Shown: positions 52,586-61,042 of the stretch, one piece after another
How positions within the stretch are numbered: the first letter of the stretch is position 1
How the letters are laid out: each line of letters begins with the position of its first letter
Assembly: GCA_030019205.1 (NCBI GenBank)
Contig: JASEFH010000002.1
Coordinates: forward strand, 62,001-126,000
Direction of reading: 5' to 3'
DNA length: 64,000 nt
Source of the DNA: Methanomicrobiales archaeon
Lineage (GTDB): Archaea > Halobacteriota > Methanomicrobia > Methanomicrobiales > JACTUA01
Position numbers and translations under genes: made by a program
Notes under the pieces: model-generated
Databases searched by the model: none
The model's input: the letters and a program-made list of their open reading frames with translations, nothing else
Told to the model about the DNA's origin: nothing

Positions 52586-52948
52586 ATGGACTGGACACCC
52601 GAACAGCGCGCACTCGCGGAGAAGTACAGGGGTCTCAAGGAGATTCCGGTCGAGGAGCGCAGGTACAAGTGCTATTCCTGCCACCACGTGGTGGACCGTA
52701 TACCCTGCCCGGAGTGCGGGGAGGTGAGCCTCGAGATCATGTGCCCCCTCGATCACTGCGAGTGCTCCCACGACATTGTCACCGGCATCGAGTACTGTCC
52801 TCTCTGCGGCGCAGCCGTTTGCCCGTCCTGCGGGTCCCACGACGTAGTGCAGATCAGCCGGGTGACGGGCTACATGCAGGACGTCTCCGGGTGGAATGCC
52901 GGTAAACAGCAGGAACTGAAAGATCGGGTCCGTTACACGGTGGCATGA
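52586..52948 (+). CDS. Stand-alone NrdD-type zinc/glycyl-radical C-terminal domain
   Basis: 120 residues. N-terminal helix, then cysteine pairs YKCYSCHH (29-32), CPECG (41-44), CPLDHCEC (53-60), CPLCG (71-74) and CPSCG (80-83 region), followed by ISRVTGYMQDVSGWNAGKQQ (about 90-109) and ELKDRVRY. The last 50 residues line up with the C-terminus of class III ribonucleotide reductases (zinc knuckles, then RV.GY..... FNAGKQ.E...R), where the Gly of RVxGY is the radical site; the corresponding Gly here is about residue 95. No catalytic barrel is present in this gene. It may be a spare radical domain, an activase partner, or a regulator. Confidence 0.8.
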   Translation: MDWTPEQRALAEKYRGLKEIPVEERRYKCYSCHHVVDRIPCPECGEVSLEIMCPLDHCECSHDIVTGIEYCPLCGAAVCPSCGSHDVVQISRVTGYMQDVSGWNAGKQQELKDRVRYTVA

Positions 52949-53835
52949 GGTATTTCATCCGGGAGGCGACCCTCTTTCTCCGGGGCGACTTTGTCGGCGC
53001 GAGTACCGCCGTCCATGGCGGTATCGGACGCGTCTCCACGATCTTCAACCACAGCGTTCCTGAAGACTGGGACGGGTCTGATCCCCGTGCCTATATCCAG
53101 CGCCTGGCCCGGCGGGAAGGGTTCGGCGAAGATGCGTTCGGTCTCCTGACGGCTGTTGCGTTGAGCAACCTCTGCATCCTCCAGTACGACATGCTCACGG
53201 TGTTCGTCACCGCAGGGGTGAGAGAATCTGCTCCGGCGCTGCCCGGCACCATCAACCTGATCATCTACAGCCGCGAGGGGCTATCGCCCTCCGCTCTCCT
53301 GGAGACGATCATCGTCGCCACCGAGGCGAAGACCCGGGGGCTGCAGGCGGCGGGCTATTCCTGTACCGGAACTCCGACAGACGCCGTCGTGGTTGCCAGC
53401 GAGGGGGAGGAGAAGCACGTCTACGCCGGGGTTCTCACCGAGGTGGGGAGACGGGTGTATGCCGCCGTCCAGTTCGGCGTGGAGCAGGCGCTGAAGAGGC
53501 ATGCCGGAACAATCCGGAGGGACGCACCCTCCTTCTTCGTATACAGCCGATACGGCGGGGATCACTGGGTGGAATGGAGGGCGGAGGGGTGCCCCTACTA
53601 TCCCTGCCACTTCCCGGGGCAGGTCTGCGACTTCTGCTACTGTCCGTTCTATCCCTGCGGGGATCCGGCTCTTGGCGAACTCGTGGAGAGTTCCACCAGT
53701 GGAGAGATCTGGAGCTGCAGCCGCTGCCATCTTCTCCACCTGCCGGCGGTGGCAGAGTACCTGAAAAGAAACCCGGAGGCAACTCTCCGGGAACTGAAGC
53801 GCTATCGGGACCGCCTGGAAAAGAAGATAAGTTAG
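52945..53835 (+). CDS. cbiZ: Adenosylcobinamide amidohydrolase with cysteine-rich C-terminal domain
   Basis: 296 residues. Residues about 1-195 are CbiZ (typical strands STAVHGGIGRVSTIFNH, GLLTAVALSNLCILQYD and VFVTAGVRESAPAL). Residues about 210-270 are a Cys-rich small domain (CPYYPCHFPGQVCDFCYCPF, CSRCHLLH) known as a partner of CbiZ in methanogens. Salvages cobinamide by cutting off the aminopropanol side chain. Start overlaps the stop of the NrdD-like gene (ATGA), so the pair is co-translated. Confidence 0.92.
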   Translation: MRYFIREATLFLRGDFVGASTAVHGGIGRVSTIFNHSVPEDWDGSDPRAYIQRLARREGFGEDAFGLLTAVALSNLCILQYDMLTVFVTAGVRESAPALPGTINLIIYSREGLSPSALLETIIVATEAKTRGLQAAGYSCTGTPTDAVVVASEGEEKHVYAGVLTEVGRRVYAAVQFGVEQALKRHAGTIRRDAPSFFVYSRYGGDHWVEWRAEGCPYYPCHFPGQVCDFCYCPFYPCGDPALGELVESSTSGEIWSCSRCHLLHLPAVAEYLKRNPEATLRELKRYRDRLEKKIS

Positions 53836-54026
53836 CTCTCGGCGACGCCCAAGGCGTCCAGCAGCTCTTTCAGGGGAATCCCGTGAACTTCTGCTGCCTC
53901 GCGGATCGTCTCCCCGCGGGCGACCGAACACCCGAGGCACCCCATACCGAACCGGAATAAAACCTGGGCGGATTCGGGTTTTTCCCGAAGCAGCTCCATT
54001 ATTGTACTGTCTGCCGTTACCGTCAT
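53832..54026 (-). CDS. DUF1858 (hybrid-cluster-associated disulfide) protein
   Basis: 64 residues. TIMELLREKPESAQVLFRFGMG, then CLGC and EAAEVHGIPLKELLDAL. The CxxC pair and length match DUF1858, small redox-type proteins. Converges on cbiZ with 4 bp of overlap. The start ATG 54026 is the first with correct family length; the longer frame upstream crosses the divergent promoter. Confidence 0.9.
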   Translation of the reverse strand: MTVTADSTIMELLREKPESAQVLFRFGMGCLGCSVARGETIREAAEVHGIPLKELLDALGVAES

Positions 54027-54141
54027 GCTCAGTTTATCTGCGCTACCGGTACTTAAGTGTTCTTTCCGCCTGCAGTTTCGCACCGTGGACCTATGCTTAT
54101 AAGGTTTGAAGAACGCCAGATATAAGCTGGAGATGTAATAT

Positions 54142-55365
54142 ATGGAAGTATCCACCATTGTCGAAAGAATCTCCCAGAAAATCGAACAGAAAGGCGTTCA
54201 GGCCGACAGGAAAAAGATCGAGTCCAAGATACGGCGCCTGATCGAAGAGTTCGGAGTGAACCCCGCCGAAGCCGAGCGGACGGTGATGAACGAGGTCGCC
54301 CGCGAGCACTCGATCACGCCCTCGGGCGGCAGCCGGTCGACCGACCTCCTCGAGATCGGAACTCTTGTCCCCGGCGAGTGGGTGTCAGTGCAGGGAAAGG
54401 TCGTCTCTCTGTCCAATCCCCCATCCCCCAGCATCGCCCAGAGCGGCATCATCGCCGATTCCAGCGGTGCGATCCGGTTTGTGGTCTGGTCCAGCGCCAA
54501 CGCACCCCGCATGGAGCAGGGCAAGTGGTACCGTCTGGAGTCCGCCGTGGTCGATTCCTACAAGGGCATGCCGAACCTGAAGATGCACTCGGGCACGACG
54601 ATCGTCGGCGTGGACTCGGACGCCATTCTGCTTCCCAGTATATCCCCCATCGCCGATCTGAAGCCCGGCGTGGGCAGCATCCGTGCGAAGATGGTGCAGG
54701 AGTGGGAGCCCTCCCACGAGCGAATGCTCCAGACGGGGCTCCTCGGCGACGAGTCGGGCACGATCAAGTTCACCATCTGGAAGGACGAACCTGAGAAGGA
54801 GAAACTCGCGCCGGACACGGTCTACAACATCTACTACGGCCAGGTGGACGAGTTCAACGGCCGCCTCTCCCTGAACCTGAACACCGCGGTCTACATCGCC
54901 GACGAGGGCGACATCGAGGTGGGTGCCGGCGATGTCGCGAAAGGCGTGATCGTCCACATCGCGCCCGGCTCCGGGCTGATCAAACGGTGCCCCGTGGAAG
55001 GCTGCAACCGCACCCTCTCCCGCCAGAACTACTGCCCGATCCACGAGATCCAGCAGAAGTTCCGATACGACCTCCGCCTGAAAGCCGTCCTCGACGACGG
55101 GACCAGGAGCCGGAACATCCTGTTGCAGCGGGATCTCGTGGAGCAGCTTTCCGGCATCACCCTGGACGAGGCGATCGAACTGGCGGAGAACAACCCGCTG
55201 GGAATGGACGAGGTCTTCTACCGCCTCCGGGATGCGACGATGGGGCGGTATATTGCATGCCGCGGCAGCGAGATGGACGGCAGGATCCTGGCCCGGCAGT
55301 GCGAGAAGCTGACGTTCGATCCTGCGAAGCTCGCGGATCTCCTGAACCGCGCGGGAGGTGCCTGA
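54142..55365 (+). CDS. rpa: Replication protein A (single-stranded DNA binding)
   Basis: 407 residues. N-terminal helical domain (VERISQKIEQKGVQADRKKI), then two OB folds (about 70-165, with DLLEIGTLVPGEWVSVQGKV, and 170-270), a zinc finger CPVEGCNRTLSRQNYCPIH (about 287-305), and a third OB-like domain. Coats single-stranded DNA in replication and repair. First gene of a two-gene operon. Confidence 0.94.
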   Translation: MEVSTIVERISQKIEQKGVQADRKKIESKIRRLIEEFGVNPAEAERTVMNEVAREHSITPSGGSRSTDLLEIGTLVPGEWVSVQGKVVSLSNPPSPSIAQSGIIADSSGAIRFVVWSSANAPRMEQGKWYRLESAVVDSYKGMPNLKMHSGTTIVGVDSDAILLPSISPIADLKPGVGSIRAKMVQEWEPSHERMLQTGLLGDESGTIKFTIWKDEPEKEKLAPDTVYNIYYGQVDEFNGRLSLNLNTAVYIADEGDIEVGAGDVAKGVIVHIAPGSGLIKRCPVEGCNRTLSRQNYCPIHEIQQKFRYDLRLKAVLDDGTRSRNILLQRDLVEQLSGITLDEAIELAENNPLGMDEVFYRLRDATMGRYIACRGSEMDGRILARQCEKLTFDPAKLADLLNRAGGA

Positions 55366-55366
55366 T

Positions 55367-55957
55367 ATGGCCGAGAGGAAGGGAGCCGGACCGCGCCACC
55401 GCGAGGGGTTCGAGCGCGAACCGGCGCGCCGGGTTTTCGCCGCCGAGCTCCGCGAGGTGAACCTGCAGTTCAAGGACGGGGAGGACGAGAAAAGCCCCAG
55501 CTATATCCTGCTCCCCACCGGTATCCGGGCCAACCGCATTTTCTTCATCGGGACGCTCACCGAGAAGGAGCGCCGCGGGGACCAGAACATCTTCTACCAC
55601 GCGCGGATCTCGGATCCGACCGGCACGTTCTTCGTCATCGCGGGCAGCTACCAGCCGGAGGCGATGCAGCAGCTGGCGAAGATCGAACCCCCTGCCTTCG
55701 TTGCCGTTGTCGGAAAACCCAACGTCTACCAGTCCCCGAGCGGTGCCGTGCTGGTATCCATCCGTGCAGAGTCCATCGTGACCGTGGATGCCGACACCCG
55801 CAACTGCTGGGTGATGGACACCGCGAAGAGCACGCTGGACCGCCTGGACCAGTTCGGTTCGACCGAAGACTCCGAGAAGGCGAAGGCGCATTACAACACC
55901 GATCCTGAAGTCTACAGGAAGATGGCGTACGATGCGCTCACCCAGCTGAAAATATAA
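55367..55957 (+). CDS. RPA-associated protein
   Basis: 196 residues, one OB fold (IFFIGTLTEKERRGDQNIFYHA, DPTGTFFVIAGSYQP) after a charged N-terminus. Known in haloarchaea and methanogens as the partner encoded next to RPA. The ATG at 55367 has a gggaggtg site 6 bp before it and is 2 bp beyond the rpa stop. Probably forms a complex with RPA. Confidence 0.92.
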   Translation: MAERKGAGPRHREGFEREPARRVFAAELREVNLQFKDGEDEKSPSYILLPTGIRANRIFFIGTLTEKERRGDQNIFYHARISDPTGTFFVIAGSYQPEAMQQLAKIEPPAFVAVVGKPNVYQSPSGAVLVSIRAESIVTVDADTRNCWVMDTAKSTLDRLDQFGSTEDSEKAKAHYNTDPEVYRKMAYDALTQLKI

Positions 55958-55980
55958 CCTTTTTTCGACCGTCAGGGCCC

Positions 55981-56328
55981 TTACGGCAGATACCAGTAGA
56001 GGAACAGTGCGGACCAGCCTATCATGTACGTGAAGAGGTACCCGGCAATGGTCCGCGGCACGATCTGCTGCAGCCGGCGGGATCCGGAGGAGTACAGCCC
56101 CTTCAGCCTCTCGTGGTTGCGCAGGTACTCCTTGAACCGTGTCACTCCGGGGATCCGGGAGATCAGGCTGTCCAGGGGGTGAACGATGATCTCCGGCAGG
56201 AGGAGCCCGATGATGACCGAAACCAGGAGCTGCAGGCCCCAATCGGGCACGAACGGGTTGGAGAAGAGGAGCCAGATCGTAAAGAGCACGGTCTTCCCGC
56301 TCACCAGCCCGATCATATGCATCACCAT
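55981..56328 (-). CDS. Small membrane protein, leaderless
   Basis: 115 residues with three hydrophobic segments (about 1-22, 30-52, 90-113) and a basic soluble part between the second and third (RFKEYLRNHERLKGLYSSG). TATA element 56351-56358 is centred 26 bp before ATG 56328. Family not known to me. Converges on the RPA-associated gene; a T-run (about 55959-55965) could end both transcripts. Confidence 0.75.
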   Translation of the reverse strand: MVMHMIGLVSGKTVLFTIWLLFSNPFVPDWGLQLLVSVIIGLLLPEIIVHPLDSLISRIPGVTRFKEYLRNHERLKGLYSSGSRRLQQIVPRTIAGYLFTYMIGWSALFLYWYLP

Positions 56329-56859
56329 ACAATTTTATCCCCTGCATGAGATAAAATCTTGGAAATTGGCCTGCGGAGAGACTCATCCGCACCGGATCTC
56401 CATCACCTGACGCAGATGGCCCGCCGTTCTGCCGTGGATACGGATAGCGCTGGTATGCCCTGCCGCATCCCCGGGCGCAGCGGGACCGCTCCGGAGCAGG
56501 GAGGTGCGCCTTCATCTCCCGGTTATGGCCGGTTCTCCTGCCCGTCCTCCCGCCATGCGCGAATCCGTCTCCCTGCCCGGGATACCGTCCAGACCGAACC
56601 TCTTCCCGTGAACCGGTGTCCGGATCTCGTGTGCTCACGACGGCAGTCCTCCCGCCCCAGCACCGGGGTCAGCCGCACGAAGATGGGAGGGCGTCCCCCC
56701 TTGCGGCCATCTTTCGGGATCCCCTCCTCCCGCTCCGAACGGATCAGAAGCCCGAACCTTCCCCGACAGAACCCGATGGGCTGAAGCGGTCAGACCGCCC
56801 GCGGGAAGAAACAGTATGTTTTTATCCCCCTTTTCATCTAACACCTCCCCGTGAGCAGT
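56329..56859. other. Gene-poor region between divergent genes
   Basis: Contains the TATA of the small membrane protein (56351-56358) and, near the right end, a tttttatcc promoter-like box (56818-56826) for the SAP-like gene. The 141-codon plus-strand frame here is Pro/Arg/Ser-rich and not believable. Confidence 0.5.
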
Positions 56860-57021
56860 ATGGATGACAAGGAGTTAACGGATCTCCTCAAGCGGATCAA
56901 GACGAAGGATCTCAAGGACGCCGCCCGGCAGAGGAACATCCCCCTGGGGCGGTGCCCGACGAAGGTCGATATCGCGCGGAAACTTCCCGATGACGTGCTG
57001 AAGGAACTGGCAAAAGAGTGA
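56860..57021 (+). CDS. Tiny SAP-like protein
   Basis: 53 residues: MDDKELTDLLKRIKTKDLKD and so on to LPDDVLKELAKE. The second half (LKDAARQRNIPLGRCPTKVD, IARKL) follows the pattern of SAP/LEM-like helix-extended-helix units that bind DNA or RNA. Promoter-like box 56818-56826 is 36 bp upstream. Too short to be found by length filters; codon use and charge pattern look real. Confidence 0.7.
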   Translation: MDDKELTDLLKRIKTKDLKDAARQRNIPLGRCPTKVDIARKLPDDVLKELAKE

Positions 57022-57045
57022 TGGGTGCGGGAACGGGGCCGCCCA

Positions 57046-57678
57046 TCACGGGGCGCTGGTCTTGTTCCCCTTCCACTCGCCTTTCAGATCCGGGTAGTCG
57101 GCCAGGATCTTGCTGACCGTGCTGCGGCTCACGTTGAACATCTTGCAGATCTGGCCGATGCTGGTTCCGGCCCTCCGCACCGTGAGAAGCGCTTCCATCT
57201 GGCCCGGATCCAGAGCCTTTGGTCTTCCGATGGATTTCCCCGTCTTTCTGTTCTGCTTCGGGCGTGCCGGAGCGCTCTTTTTTGCCGCGGTCTGGTAGAG
57301 CTCCATGAACGAGACGAACTCCAGAATTGCCTCTCTCCTCTTCTGCGGCTCGTCCATGTGCCCGATGAAGTTTTGATCGGCAAAATAGACGACATGGCCG
57401 GCGTGCGTGAGTTTCTTGATCTCCTCGAGGGCGAGATCGAGGTTTCTGGAGAACTCGGGGATGCTGTGCAGGATGACGGACTCGACGTTGGTGTCAGCCG
57501 CATACTTCAGCATCTCACGATAGAGCTCCCGTTCCGACGGCGCCGATTTCGAGCGGTGATCGTGAAAGATTTTATGGATATTGAACCGGTAGCGGGCATA
57601 CTTCTGGACTGCAGCCAGTTGCTCCTCGTATTCGCCCCGTTTTCGTGTATTCAGATATACAATCGCGTCTTTTTTCAT
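57046..57678 (-). CDS. Serine-recombinase homologue with lost catalytic residues
   Basis: 210 residues. Residues 1-125 fold like resolvase catalytic domains; about 150-200 are the resolvase-type HTH (GRPKALDPGQMEALLTVRR, SIGQICKMFNVSRSTVSKIL). The usual N-terminal active site Y.RVS reads YLNTR, so the Ser and first Arg are lost; the LDRLSRN motif reads IPEFSRN, keeping only the second Arg. It may act as a regulator rather than a recombinase. Preceded by an AT-rich patch of about 80 bp. No insertion sequence or inverted repeat accompanies it. Confidence 0.8.
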   Translation of the reverse strand: MKKDAIVYLNTRKRGEYEEQLAAVQKYARYRFNIHKIFHDHRSKSAPSERELYREMLKYAADTNVESVILHSIPEFSRNLDLALEEIKKLTHAGHVVYFADQNFIGHMDEPQKRREAILEFVSFMELYQTAAKKSAPARPKQNRKTGKSIGRPKALDPGQMEALLTVRRAGTSIGQICKMFNVSRSTVSKILADYPDLKGEWKGNKTSAP

Positions 57679-57791
57679 CTGAAAGGTACTGCTGTATATA
57701 GATATTTATTTTTAACGAAAATTTTTGACTTTTCAAACATGCAATTTGATAAAAAAATGAAGATAACACGGGATGCATGCAGATGGCAAGG

Positions 57792-58499
57792 TTATCGGAT
57801 CTGATGATTGCCGGGTCTCCACCGATCCAGGACCTCCCGCCCCTCGACGAAGACCAGCCCGTGCCTCCGTGCATACCGCATTGCATCCTCCTTAGAGAGG
57901 GCAAGACCGCTCTCGTCGTCCAGCATCTCGCAGATCGCCACCGCCGGTGTAATGCCTGCAAAGGCGGCGAGTGCGACTGAGAGTTCCGTCTGGCCGCAAC
58001 GGCGATCCAGGAGACCCTCTGCCGCCCGCAGCAGCGCCACGTGACCGGGTGTGCGGAACAGCCGGTTGAACTCCGCTCCCCCGCCATTGAGGGACTTTTT
58101 TACCTGGTTGGCGATCTCGTTGATCGTCAACGCCCGGTCGTTGTCCGTGATCCCCGTGAACGTCCGGCGGTGGTTCACCCAGAGGGAGAAAGACGACCGG
58201 TTCTTCGGATCGTAGGGGATCTCCCCGAGCCTCTCGGTGACTCCCTGGATGGAGGGCGAGACGCCCGTCAGGCACTGGCTGAAGATCTCGCTCGCGAATG
58301 GCAGACCGAGACGGGCAGCCGCAAGCGGATGCACTGCCGTGCAGATGAGCCCCCCACCGTCTTTGCGCATCTGGCGGATGTGCCGTGGCGTGACGGCATC
58401 CGCCCGTATGGCGAAGTCTGTCTCTCTCTCTCGATCGTCGAAGTCGTAGAGCAGGATGAACTCTCCTGCCCGCAGTGCGTTCAGCGCATCCTCAATCAT
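57792..58499 (-). CDS. ribB: 3,4-dihydroxy-2-butanone 4-phosphate synthase
   Basis: 235 residues. ILLYDFDDRERETDFAIRAD contains the acidic metal-binding motif, and VNHRRTFTGITDNDRALTI the active-site loop (His/Thr). Also TPGHVALLRAAEGLLDRRCG. Provides the four-carbon unit of riboflavin. Its ATG lies in the end of ribK, so the two are translated together. Confidence 0.95.
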   Translation of the reverse strand: MIEDALNALRAGEFILLYDFDDRERETDFAIRADAVTPRHIRQMRKDGGGLICTAVHPLAAARLGLPFASEIFSQCLTGVSPSIQGVTERLGEIPYDPKNRSSFSLWVNHRRTFTGITDNDRALTINEIANQVKKSLNGGGAEFNRLFRTPGHVALLRAAEGLLDRRCGQTELSVALAAFAGITPAVAICEMLDDESGLALSKEDAMRYARRHGLVFVEGREVLDRWRPGNHQIR

Positions 58500-59160
58500 A
58501 GGTTATCTCCAGGTTCACTCGATCGCTGTCCGAGAGGTTCAGTGCCGTTCGGAGCTCCACAGGCGCGATGACCTCGATGATATCGTCCGGATAGTGGGTC
58601 CGTCCCGGAACGATCATTGCGCACGGGATGCTGTCGATTCTGCAGATCCGCGCTCGGGCGTCCCCGAATGTGCGGTTCTCCTTCTCGAATCCCCGGATCA
58701 CCTCCCAGTCCAGGGCGTCGATCTTCCTGCGGATCTGCATGCTCGCCGGATCCAGCTTGATATTCAGTGTGCCGGGGAACGGTTCGAATCCCAGGCGTTC
58801 CAGGAACTGCCGGCGGTACTCCGGAAGGCTCATATAGTAACGCCCCTCCCCGACACCGCTGATCACCGTGCCCGAGAGGACGTAGTGTCGCTTCTCCCGT
58901 CCGAAGATGCGGGCATACTCGGAGTACTCCCGCTGCAGCTCCCGCTCGCCGTTCTCCGTGATTGTGACGTACTGTCCGTCGGCACGGACGGACCGTTCGA
59001 TGAGCATCTGGGTCTCCAGGGACTTGAGACGGCGGGAGACGGTCTGGGGGCTGAGGGATAGCGTCCGGGAGAGAACCTGGGACGACACCCAGATCGGTCC
59101 TTTGTGGCCCCCCATGAGGGCCAGAGCCTTTAAAAACCGCAGATCCTCCGCCTCGACCAT
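58492..59160 (-). CDS. ribK: CTP-dependent riboflavin kinase with N-terminal HTH
   Basis: 222 residues. N-terminal winged helix (about 1-85, SSQVLSRTLSLSPQTVSRRL) and C-terminal RibK domain (about 95-220): GVGEGRYYMSLPEYRRQFLE, GFEPFPGTLNIKLD, and ARICRIDSIPCAMIVPGRTHY. Converts riboflavin to FMN using CTP. The HTH suggests feedback control of its own operon. TATA 59185-59191 fits a start at 59160; an ATG at 59169 is the alternative. Gene overlaps ribB by 8 bp. Confidence 0.93.
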   Translation of the reverse strand: MVEAEDLRFLKALALMGGHKGPIWVSSQVLSRTLSLSPQTVSRRLKSLETQMLIERSVRADGQYVTITENGERELQREYSEYARIFGREKRHYVLSGTVISGVGEGRYYMSLPEYRRQFLERLGFEPFPGTLNIKLDPASMQIRRKIDALDWEVIRGFEKENRTFGDARARICRIDSIPCAMIVPGRTHYPDDIIEVIAPVELRTALNLSDSDRVNLEITYD

Positions 59161-59184
59161 GCGTATCATTATTGGGATGCATCC

Positions 59185-59191
59185 TATATAT
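59185..59191 (-). promoter_or_regulatory. TATA box of the ribK-ribB operon
   Basis: tatatat (minus strand), centre about 27 bp from ATG 59160. Confidence 0.6.
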
Positions 59192-59282
59192 GGATTGCGG
59201 GGCGCCGCTCTCCGGGAAGTTCGGGAAATGTCGAAATGCTATTCGTTAGTTATTTAACACTCTCCGGTGTACCTGATCTGCT

Positions 59283-59993
59283 ATGAAATCCGGATTGCGT
59301 CATCAGCTTGCCGAGAAAATGGCAGGAGAGATTACGCTTTCGGATATGCCCGGCCAGGCATTGAAGAAATGGCGAATGAGCTTCAACATTCCGCAGGGCG
59401 TTCTCGCAGAGCGGCTGGGAGTCTCCCCCTCGGTGATCAGCGATTACGAAGGAGGGCGGCGGAAGAGCCCGGGAACGGCAGTCGTGGGTAAGATCGTGGA
59501 CACGATCCTCTCCATCGACGAGGAGAACGGCGGCAAGTACATCAAGAAATTCGCCCGGATCCTCTACTCCGATATCGAGGACGATGTCATCTACGACATC
59601 CACGACTATGCCTCCCCGATCCCGCTGAAGGACTTCGCCGAGTGCATCGGCGCCGTGCCCCTCTGCGGCTCCCTGGAGCAGACGATCTACGGCTACACGA
59701 TCATCAACAGCATCGCGGCTATCATGAACCTCTCCGCCAACGAGTTCAACCGCATCTACGGCTGGAGCACGGAGCGGGCCCTGATCTTTGCGGAACTGAC
59801 CGTCGGGAAGTCGCCCATGGTCGCGATCCGTGTCACGCCCTTCAAGCCCCGCTGCGTGGTGCTGCAGGGCGTCCGCCCCGAACAGGCGGATCCACTGGTT
59901 CCGCGGCTGGCGGAAAAGGACAGAATCACCGTACTGTGCACCGACATGTCGGTGGAGAACATCATCAGCGCATTGAGGGAGAAAGCATGGTAG
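59283..59993 (+). CDS. XRE-family regulator leading the HMG-CoA synthase operon
   Basis: 236 residues. HTH domain about 25-55: [20 protein letters not shown] and [18 protein letters not shown]. The remainder, about 100-236, is an unknown ligand-like domain ([30 protein letters not shown]). Gene starts about 35 bp from a TATA-like gttatttaac (about 59245-59254). It overlaps the HMG-CoA synthase ATG by 7 bp, so it may tune isoprenoid synthesis in response to a metabolite. Confidence 0.9.
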   Translation: MKSGLRHQLAEKMAGEITLSDMPGQALKKWRMSFNIPQGVLAERLGVSPSVISDYEGGRRKSPGTAVVGKIVDTILSIDEENGGKYIKKFARILYSDIEDDVIYDIHDYASPIPLKDFAECIGAVPLCGSLEQTIYGYTIINSIAAIMNLSANEFNRIYGWSTERALIFAELTVGKSPMVAIRVTPFKPRCVVLQGVRPEQADPLVPRLAEKDRITVLCTDMSVENIISALREKAW

Positions 59994-61042
59994 GCATCAT
60001 GACCTACGGGGTGTATATCCCGAGGTTCCGGATAAAAATCGAGGAGATCACCCGGGTCTGGGGGGCGAACGCCGAGGACGTCAGCAGCGGACTCGGGGTG
60101 TACGAGAAGTCGCTTCCCGACGTGGACGAGGATACGGCGACGATTGCCGTCGAGGCGGCTCGATCGGCGCTGGATCGGCGCGCCATCCCCCCGTCGGAGA
60201 TCGGCGCGATCTATGTCGGGAGCGAGTCGCACCCTTACGCGGTGAAACCCACGGCGTGCACCGTCGGTCAGGCGATCGGCGCGACCCCCTGCATGACCGC
60301 CGCAGACTACGAGTTCGCCTGCAAGGCCGGAACGGCCGGCATCCAGACCTGCATGGGCTTGGTGCGGAGCGGAATGGTGCGGTACGGAATGGCGATCGGG
60401 GCGGACGTGGCCCAGGGAGCACCCGGCGATGCCCTGGAGTATACAGCGGCGGCCGGCGGGGCTGCCTTTGTGATCGGGAACGACGACCCCATCGCCCGCA
60501 TCCACAGAACCTGCTCCTACACGACGGATACACCGGACTTCTGGAGGCGCGAGGGGCAGGACTATCCGCGGCACGGCGGGCGGTTCACGGGCGAGCCCGG
60601 ATACTTCAAGCATATCCAGGGCGCCTCCGCGATGCTCCTGGAGCAGGTGCATAAGACGGCAAAAGACTACACGTATGCCGTATTCCACCAGCCGAACGCC
60701 AAGTTCCCCCGCAGGGTGGCGCAGCTGCTCGGCTTCTCCTCCGATCAGATTCGTCCGGGACTGGTGGTTCCCCGGCTGGGGAACACCTACAGCGGATCCT
60801 CCATGATCGGGCTTGCCGCCACGCTGGATGTTGCAAAGAGCGGCGACACCATCTTTGTGGCCTCGTTCGGCTCGGGGGCCGGGAGCGACGCGTTCGATAT
60901 CGAGGTGACCGACGCGATCGAGTCCCCCGATCTCTTCGACCGGGATGCCGCCCCGTCCGTCGTCCGCCTGCTGGAGAATCCCATCTACGTCGGATATGCA
61001 CAGTACGCCAGACACAAGGGAAAGATCGTGATGCAGCGATGA
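59987..61042 (+). CDS. Hydroxymethylglutaryl-CoA synthase (archaeal type)
   Basis: 351 residues. Catalytic Cys in [17 protein letters not shown] (about 104-120), then [17 protein letters not shown] and [17 protein letters not shown] with the active-site His (about 232). [18 protein letters not shown] contributes the substrate site. Condenses acetyl-CoA and acetoacetyl-CoA to HMG-CoA, first committed step to archaeal isoprenoid lipids. ATG 59987 has gggag 7 bp before it. Overlaps the thiolase gene by 4 bp. Confidence 0.96.
   Translation: MVGIMTYGVYIPRFRIKIEEITRVWGANAEDVSSGLGVYEKSLPDVDEDTATIAVEAARSALDRRAIPPSEIGAIYVGSESHPYAVKPTACTVGQAIGATPCMTAADYEFACKAGTAGIQTCMGLVRSGMVRYGMAIGADVAQGAPGDALEYTAAAGGAAFVIGNDDPIARIHRTCSYTTDTPDFWRREGQDYPRHGGRFTGEPGYFKHIQGASAMLLEQVHKTAKDYTYAVFHQPNAKFPRRVAQLLGFSSDQIRPGLVVPRLGNTYSGSSMIGLAATLDVAKSGDTIFVASFGSGAGSDAFDIEVTDAIESPDLFDRDAAPSVVRLLENPIYVGYAQYARHKGKIVMQR

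Noticed and set aside
55157-56638. 493-codon minus-strand frame over RPA, its partner and beyond
   Set aside because: Antisense to two recognisable OB-fold genes; composition is Arg/Pro-rich.
59756-61015. 419-codon minus-strand frame over HMG-CoA synthase
   Set aside because: Shadow of a conserved enzyme gene.
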